From NCBI RefSeq assembly GCF_963528755.1, contig NZ_CAURXA010000005.1, forward strand, positions 124,001 to 188,000: a DNA stretch of 64,000 nt, written 5' to 3'. The first letter of the stretch is position 1. Every line of letters starts with the position of its first letter. Shown in pieces: positions 60,308 to 64,000 of this stretch. The DNA is from Selenomonas sp963528755 (GTDB taxonomy: Bacteria > Bacillota > Negativicutes > Selenomonadales > Selenomonadaceae). Position numbers and translations under genes: made by a program. Below the pieces are notes generated by a model that was not told the DNA's origin, did no database searches, and saw only the letters and a program-made list of their open reading frames with translations.

Positions 60308-61534
60308 ATGCGTGAGGAGGAGTTCGTCAAGGCAGTGGAAGGGGCGGGCGGTACGGTCTACCTCGTCGGCGGCTGGGTGCGCGATCATCTTAGAGGCGCG
60401 AAGCCGCGAGATAGGGACTTCGTTATCACGGGGCTGGAGAGGGATGTTTTCGCAAAGCTTTTCCCTGCCGCCTCCCTCATCGGTCACGCCTTTCCTGTCT
60501 ATCTCGTGGAAATCGATGGCGTACGGTCGGAAGTTTCCTTCGCGCGTCGCGAGAGGAAGTCGGGGCATGGATATCGCGGCTTTGCCGTAGATTTTGGGGC
60601 GGAAGTCACGATCGAAGACGATCTCTTTCGCCGCGATACGCGCATCAACAGCATGGCTTATCGCCTGCCCGCGATGGAACTCATCGATCCCTACGGTGGA
60701 CGGGGCGACCTTGCGCATTGCGTGATTCGCGCGACGTCGCATCATTTTTCCGAAGACCCCGTGCGGGCCCTTCGTGCAGCGCGTCAAGCGGCGGAACTGG
60801 GATTTGTCATCGACGAGGGTACTCAGGTGCTGATGGCGGATTGTGCGGCAGAGCTTGAGGAAGAACCGACAGAGCGCATCGTGCACGAGCTTTCGCGTGC
60901 GCTTGCCGCGCCGCAGCCCTCGCTTTTTTTTGAAGCTCTTGCGCACGCGAGCCTCTTGGAATCGGTGTTCCCGGAAATCTTCGCCTTGAAGGGAAAGACG
61001 CAGCCGCCCCAGTATCATCCTGAGGGCGACGCCTACTGCCATACGATGCAGATCGTCGATGTCGTAGCACGAAAGACGCGGACGATCGAAGCGCGCTTTG
61101 CCGCTCTCGTGCACGACATCGGCAAAGGGAAGACGCCTGAGGAAATGCTGCCTCATCATTACGGGCACGAGCAGCGCGGACTCCTCGTACTCGATGCGTG
61201 GAACGAGCGCATGACCTTGCCAAAATCGTGGCTTATGGCGGCGCGCTTCGTCATCAAGGAGCACATGCGTGCACCGCTTTTGAAGAAGACGGGAAAGATC
61301 GCCGATCTTTTGCTTGCGGTCGAAAAATCGGGGCTTTCGTTTGCCGATTTTCGTCGTATCATCTGTGCCGACCATGGCACTTTGCCGTACTATTTGGTGC
61401 ATGGGGAAGAGTTGTTGCGGAAAATGCTTCAAGTGCGCGGTACGGAGGCACCGCCCGAACTTCGTGGCGCGGCGGTGGGAAAGTGGCTGCGTGAAGAAAG
61501 AGTGCGACGCTTGGCGCATCTGCTTCCAACATGA
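60308..61534 (+). CDS. cca: CCA-adding-type tRNA nucleotidyltransferase with HD domain
   Basis: About 408 residues of the class II nucleotidyltransferase family that builds or repairs the 3' CCA of tRNA. LVGGWVRDHLRGAKPRDRDFV near residue 17 holds the catalytic Asp pair, RRDTRINSMAYRL near 110 and EDPVRALRAARQAAELGF near 150 are the template-forming parts. A C-terminal HD domain (FAALVHDIGKG near 268) resembles the E. coli-type enzyme. AGGTGAAGGAG fits ATG 60308; GTG 60293 is alternative. A poly(A) polymerase or half-enzyme role is possible. Confidence 0.9.
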   Translation: MREEEFVKAVEGAGGTVYLVGGWVRDHLRGAKPRDRDFVITGLERDVFAKLFPAASLIGHAFPVYLVEIDGVRSEVSFARRERKSGHGYRGFAVDFGAEVTIEDDLFRRDTRINSMAYRLPAMELIDPYGGRGDLAHCVIRATSHHFSEDPVRALRAARQAAELGFVIDEGTQVLMADCAAELEEEPTERIVHELSRALAAPQPSLFFEALAHASLLESVFPEIFALKGKTQPPQYHPEGDAYCHTMQIVDVVARKTRTIEARFAALVHDIGKGKTPEEMLPHHYGHEQRGLLVLDAWNERMTLPKSWLMAARFVIKEHMRAPLLKKTGKIADLLLAVEKSGLSFADFRRIICADHGTLPYYLVHGEELLRKMLQVRGTEAPPELRGAAVGKWLREERVRRLAHLLPT

Positions 61535-61605
61535 GGTCTGCTATGAAGTGCGCTTTTGAAATGGATTTGTCTGAGGTCTGAGTCAGCATGGATATGGGCG
61601 TCTCC

Positions 61606-61634
61606 TTTACAAGCGCGAGAAAATTCCTTATAAT
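61606..61634 (+). promoter_or_regulatory. Promoter before the gamma-carbonic-anhydrase-like gene
   Basis: TTTACA (61606-61611) and TATAAT (61629-61634) are 17 bases apart, about 42 bases before ATG 61676. Confidence 0.8.
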
Positions 61635-61675
61635 AGTTCTGTCCGATAAGGGAAGAAGGAAAGGGAGGGGTTCGC

Positions 61676-62215
61676 ATGGCAGTCATCCTGCCTTACAAAG
61701 GCAAAGTGCCGAAGATCGACCCGACGGCGCTCATTGCACCGAACGCTACGATCGTCGGCGATGTGACGATCATGGAAGGGGCGAACATCTGGTTCAATGC
61801 GGTCATCCGCGGTGATCTGCAGCCCGTCGTCATCGGCAGGTACACGAACGTTCAGGACAATGCGACGATCCATGTCATGGGCGATGCGCCGACGATTGTC
61901 GGCGATTATGTGACGATCGGTCATAACACGCTGATCCACTGCAGCAAGATTGGCAATAACTGTCTGATCGGCATGGGATCCACCTTGCTCGGCTACACGG
62001 AGATCGGTGAAAATACGATCATCGGGGCAGCGACGCTTCTGACGCAGCACAAGAAGATTCCGCACGATTCCCTGGTCTACGGCAATCCTTCGCGCATCAT
62101 CCGTGCGCTGCGCGAGGACGAGGTCGAGGCGGTTCATGCCTCGGCGATGAACTACTGCAAGCTGGCCCGAGTCTATCGGGAGGAGCGCGAAGCGCGGGAA
62201 CATCAAGGGAAGTAA
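61676..62215 (+). CDS. Gamma-carbonic anhydrase/YrdA-family hexapeptide protein
   Basis: A 179-residue trimer-forming left-handed beta-helix protein. Hexapeptide repeats run from about residue 18 to 135 (IVGDVTIMEGANIWFNAVIR, NATIHVM, IGHNTLIHCSKIGNNCLIG). Metal-binding positions of the family are kept: His in NATIHVM and the GHN/IHC pair. A C-terminal helix follows. Members may hydrate CO2 or have other roles. GGAGGGG precedes the ATG; ndk follows after eight bases. Confidence 0.88.
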   Translation: MAVILPYKGKVPKIDPTALIAPNATIVGDVTIMEGANIWFNAVIRGDLQPVVIGRYTNVQDNATIHVMGDAPTIVGDYVTIGHNTLIHCSKIGNNCLIGMGSTLLGYTEIGENTIIGAATLLTQHKKIPHDSLVYGNPSRIIRALREDEVEAVHASAMNYCKLARVYREEREAREHQGK

Positions 62216-62223
62216 AAGGAGAT

Positions 62224-62649
62224 ATGAAGATGCAGGAAAAGACTTTGGTACTCATCAAGCCGGATGCTTTCGAGAAGCAGCACACGGGCGACATCATCGC
62301 CATCTATGAAAAGGCGGGACTCAAGATCCTCGCGATGAAGCTCATGCAGATGACACCGCGCGTGGCGCAGAAGCACTACGCCGAGCATATCGGACGCCCC
62401 TACTATGCGGAGCTTGAAGAATTCATGACGTCGGCACCGCTCGTCGCCATGGTGCTCGCAGGTGATGACGCCATCGCACGCGTGCGCGAAATCAACGGCA
62501 AGACGAATCCGGCGGAGGCCGCCGAAGGAACGGTTCGCAAACTCTACGCCGAAAGCGTTGGCAAGAACGCCGTCCACGCTTCCGACAGCCCTGAGAGCGC
62601 GGCGCGCGAAATCGCCATTTTCTTCAGCGCGATCGAAGTCCTCGACTGA
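62224..62649 (+). CDS. ndk: Nucleoside diphosphate kinase
   Basis: A 141-residue enzyme that equalises NTP and dNTP pools. It has KTLVLIKPDAFEKQ at the N-terminus and the active-site His in NAVHASDSPESAAREI near residue 118, both hallmark motifs. AGGAGAT precedes the ATG. It is slightly truncated in the loop GTVRKLYAE compared with the usual GTIRGDF. A loosely spaced adenosyltransferase gene follows. Confidence 0.95.
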   Translation: MKMQEKTLVLIKPDAFEKQHTGDIIAIYEKAGLKILAMKLMQMTPRVAQKHYAEHIGRPYYAELEEFMTSAPLVAMVLAGDDAIARVREINGKTNPAEAAEGTVRKLYAESVGKNAVHASDSPESAAREIAIFFSAIEVLD

Positions 62650-62701
62650 TATTTTCCTGCCGCATGATTTCTGAAAGTTTAACAGCATTGAGGTGAAAGA
62701 G

Positions 62702-63202
62702 ATGGGCGTTTATACGAAGACAGGTGACAAGGGGCAGACGAGCCTATATACGGGCGAGCGCGTCGATAAGGATGCGCTGCGCGTCGAGACGTACGGTTCG
62801 GTTGATGAAGCGGGATCGGCGCTCGCCATGGCGCGCGCTTTTGCGACAAAGGAAGCGGTGCGGGAGAAGGTTCTCGTGCTGCTCAAGAAGCTGCCGCTTC
62901 TCATGGCCGATATCGCGAGTCTTGGTGAAAAGCCGATGATCACGTGCGAGGATTCGGAGATGATGGAGAAGGACATCGATGCCATCGATGCGAAGCTGCC
63001 GAAGCTCGCTCACTTTCTCATCCCCGGCGATACGCAGGCGGGCGCGATGCTCGATCTTGCACGCACGTCCGTGCGCCGTGCTGAGAGACGCTTCTGCGCC
63101 TTGGCGAAAGAGGCCGATCTCCATGAGGAAGACCGCGTCTTTCTCAACCGCCTCTCCGATTACTGCTTCATGCTGATGCGCTTGGAGGAAGCGGAAGATT
63201 GA
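62702..63202 (+). CDS. pduO-type: PduO-type ATP:cob(I)alamin adenosyltransferase
   Basis: About 166 residues. It transfers the adenosyl group of ATP to cob(I)alamin or cobinamide, making coenzyme B12. The motif YTKTGDKGQTSLYTGERV at the N-terminus, YGSVDEAGSALAMAR near residue 30 and RTSVRRAERR near 125 followed by FLNRLSDYCFMLMR near 145 are characteristic. GAGGTGAAAGAG favours ATG 62702. It shows the host handles corrinoids, which supports a corrinoid link for the cluster at 1-15663, though the genes are far apart. Confidence 0.93.
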   Translation: MGVYTKTGDKGQTSLYTGERVDKDALRVETYGSVDEAGSALAMARAFATKEAVREKVLVLLKKLPLLMADIASLGEKPMITCEDSEMMEKDIDAIDAKLPKLAHFLIPGDTQAGAMLDLARTSVRRAERRFCALAKEADLHEEDRVFLNRLSDYCFMLMRLEEAED

Positions 63203-63227
63203 GCAGAGGAACGTGAAGGAAGAAGAG

Positions 63228-63270
63228 ATGCCGCCATCAGGCAAAGGCCGCTTGATGGCGGTATTTTTTT
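63228..63270 (+). terminator. Rho-independent terminator after the adenosyltransferase gene
   Basis: ATGCCGCCATCA (63228-63239) pairs with TGATGGCGGTAT (63253-63264) with one G-U pair, followed by a run of seven T. Confidence 0.9.
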
Positions 63271-63353
63271 GGAAAATTATCTCGCTGTAAAAAGCAGGAT
63301 ATATCTCATTTTCAGAGAATAAAGAAAACATAAAATAACGAGGAGTTGATCAA

Positions 63354-64000
63354 ATGAAAGAGTACGCAAGCACGAATATCCGCAATATCGCCCTTGTTGG
63401 GCACGGCAAGTCGGGGAAGACGAGCATCGCGGAGGATTGCCTTTTCAATACGGGGGCGATCAAGAGGCGCGGCAGCATCGCCGACGGGACGATGGCTTCG
63501 GACTATGAGCCGGAAGAGACGCGGCGCGAGCTTAGCATACAGACCTCGCTGCTCGCCTGTGAATGGCTCGATCATAAGCTCAATATCCTTGATACACCGG
63601 GCTACCCGGACTTCGTCGGCGAGGTGAAGAGCGCCTTACAGGCGGCGGACAGTGCTCTCGTCGTCATCTCGGCCGTCTCGGGCATCGAGGTGGAGACGGA
63701 GAAAGTCTGGCGCTATGCGGAAGCGCTGGATTTGCCGCGCGCCTTCTTCGTCAATAAGATTGATCGCGAGCACGCCGACTTCCAAAACGTCGTCAATGAG
63801 CTGCGCCTGCGCTTCGGTACGGGCGTCGTGCCAATCCAACTGCCTGTCGGCAAGGAAGCGGCTTTCCAGGGTGTCGTCGATCTCCTTGCCATGACGGTTC
63901 GCATCAAGGAGCGCGACAGGAACAACTGCGTGGCGCTCGATGAGATTCCCGAATATATGAAGGATGAAGTAGAAGAGGCGCGGCAGACACTCATCGAGGG
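63354..64000 (+). CDS. Elongation factor G-like GTPase, N-terminal part (cut by window end)
   Basis: About 215 residues are visible with no stop. GAGGAG lies before ATG 63354. GTPase motifs are G1 GHGKSGKTS near residue 16, G3 DTPGYPDFVGEV near 82 and G4 NKID near 137. EF-G proper usually reads AHIDAGKTT at G1, and the GHGKSGKTS variant points to the FusA2/EF-G-like paralogue group, which in other bacteria does not replace EF-G in elongation. The C-terminal domains are outside the window. Confidence 0.85.
   Translation, partial: MKEYASTNIRNIALVGHGKSGKTSIAEDCLFNTGAIKRRGSIADGTMASDYEPEETRRELSIQTSLLACEWLDHKLNILDTPGYPDFVGEVKSALQAADSALVVISAVSGIEVETEKVWRYAEALDLPRAFFVNKIDREHADFQNVVNELRLRFGTGVVPIQLPVGKEAAFQGVVDLLAMTVRIKERDRNNCVALDEIPEYMKDEVEEARQTLIE

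Noticed and set aside
1..64000. tRNA, rRNA, CRISPR arrays, insertion sequences or prophage
   Set aside because: The intergenic stretches read contain only promoters, hairpins and short repeats; no cloverleaf, repeat-spacer array, transposase or integrase was seen.

Overview
The window is a high-GC chromosomal segment from what looks like a diderm Firmicute, most likely a Selenomonas-type member of the Negativicutes. The inference rests on mixed traits. There is a TonB-dependent outer-membrane receptor with a second beta-barrel. There is also a Firmicutes-type housekeeping set: AddAB instead of RecBCD, a DUF512 radical-SAM protein, PlsY/PlsC, a PheB-type ACT protein, and ispH next to an S1 protein. 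No rRNA, tRNA, CRISPR array, insertion sequence or prophage was recognised. Genes are tightly packed, often with ATGA/GTGA stop-start overlaps. Many true starts are internal to the longest open frame, and several are GTG or TTG.

Region 1 (1-15663) is the most interesting part: one plus-strand, tightly coupled cluster. In order it holds the tail of a radical SAM/SPASM protein, a BtuF-like lipoprotein, ChlI- and ChlD-like AAA+ chelatase subunits, a CbiZ-like amidohydrolase, a CobN/BchH-like chelatase large subunit, a second BtuF-like lipoprotein, a NifH-like iron protein, two different NifD/NifK-like proteins, and an ABC ATPase with a FecCD/BtuC-type permease. The nitrogenase-like proteins keep the iron-sulfur ligand cysteines, but no nitrogen-fixation genes (nifB, nifE, nifN) are present. 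The set reads as an import-and-remodelling system for a tetrapyrrole or corrinoid: uptake, metal insertion or removal, side-chain hydrolysis, and low-potential ring reduction. The substrate is unknown.

Region 2 (15664-25574) holds an Hsp20 chaperone, a stand-alone CheR methyltransferase behind a hairpin-rich leader, a short and degenerate PaaK/F390-synthetase-like protein, and the addB-addA recombination pair. Region 3 (25575-30796) holds a 1626-residue outer-membrane protein in which a complete TonB-dependent receptor is fused to a second predicted beta-barrel. It sits behind an extended -10 promoter flanked by an inverted repeat. Region 4 (30797-33617, minus strand) is corA, a small unknown gene and a MATE exporter. 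The corA leader has two mutually exclusive hairpins and a possible 27-codon leader peptide.

Region 5 (33862-42264) holds a giant activase/dehydratase-like protein, two DUF445 membrane proteins and an exported TPR protein. Region 6 (42264-43662) is a divergent pair: a SpeD-like protein without its pyruvoyl serine, and a nucleosidase-like protein with Asn where the catalytic Asp is expected. Region 7 (43729-64000) is housekeeping: dnaE, a small DUF2007-like gene, rluB-type pseudouridine synthase, a BaiN/HI0933 flavoprotein, aroA-cmk-plsC, ispH-rpsA, DUF512-der-plsY, an ACT protein with hom-thrB, a CCA-adding-type enzyme, a gamma-carbonic-anhydrase-like protein, ndk, a PduO-type cobalamin adenosyltransferase, and the start of an EF-G-like gene cut by the window end.
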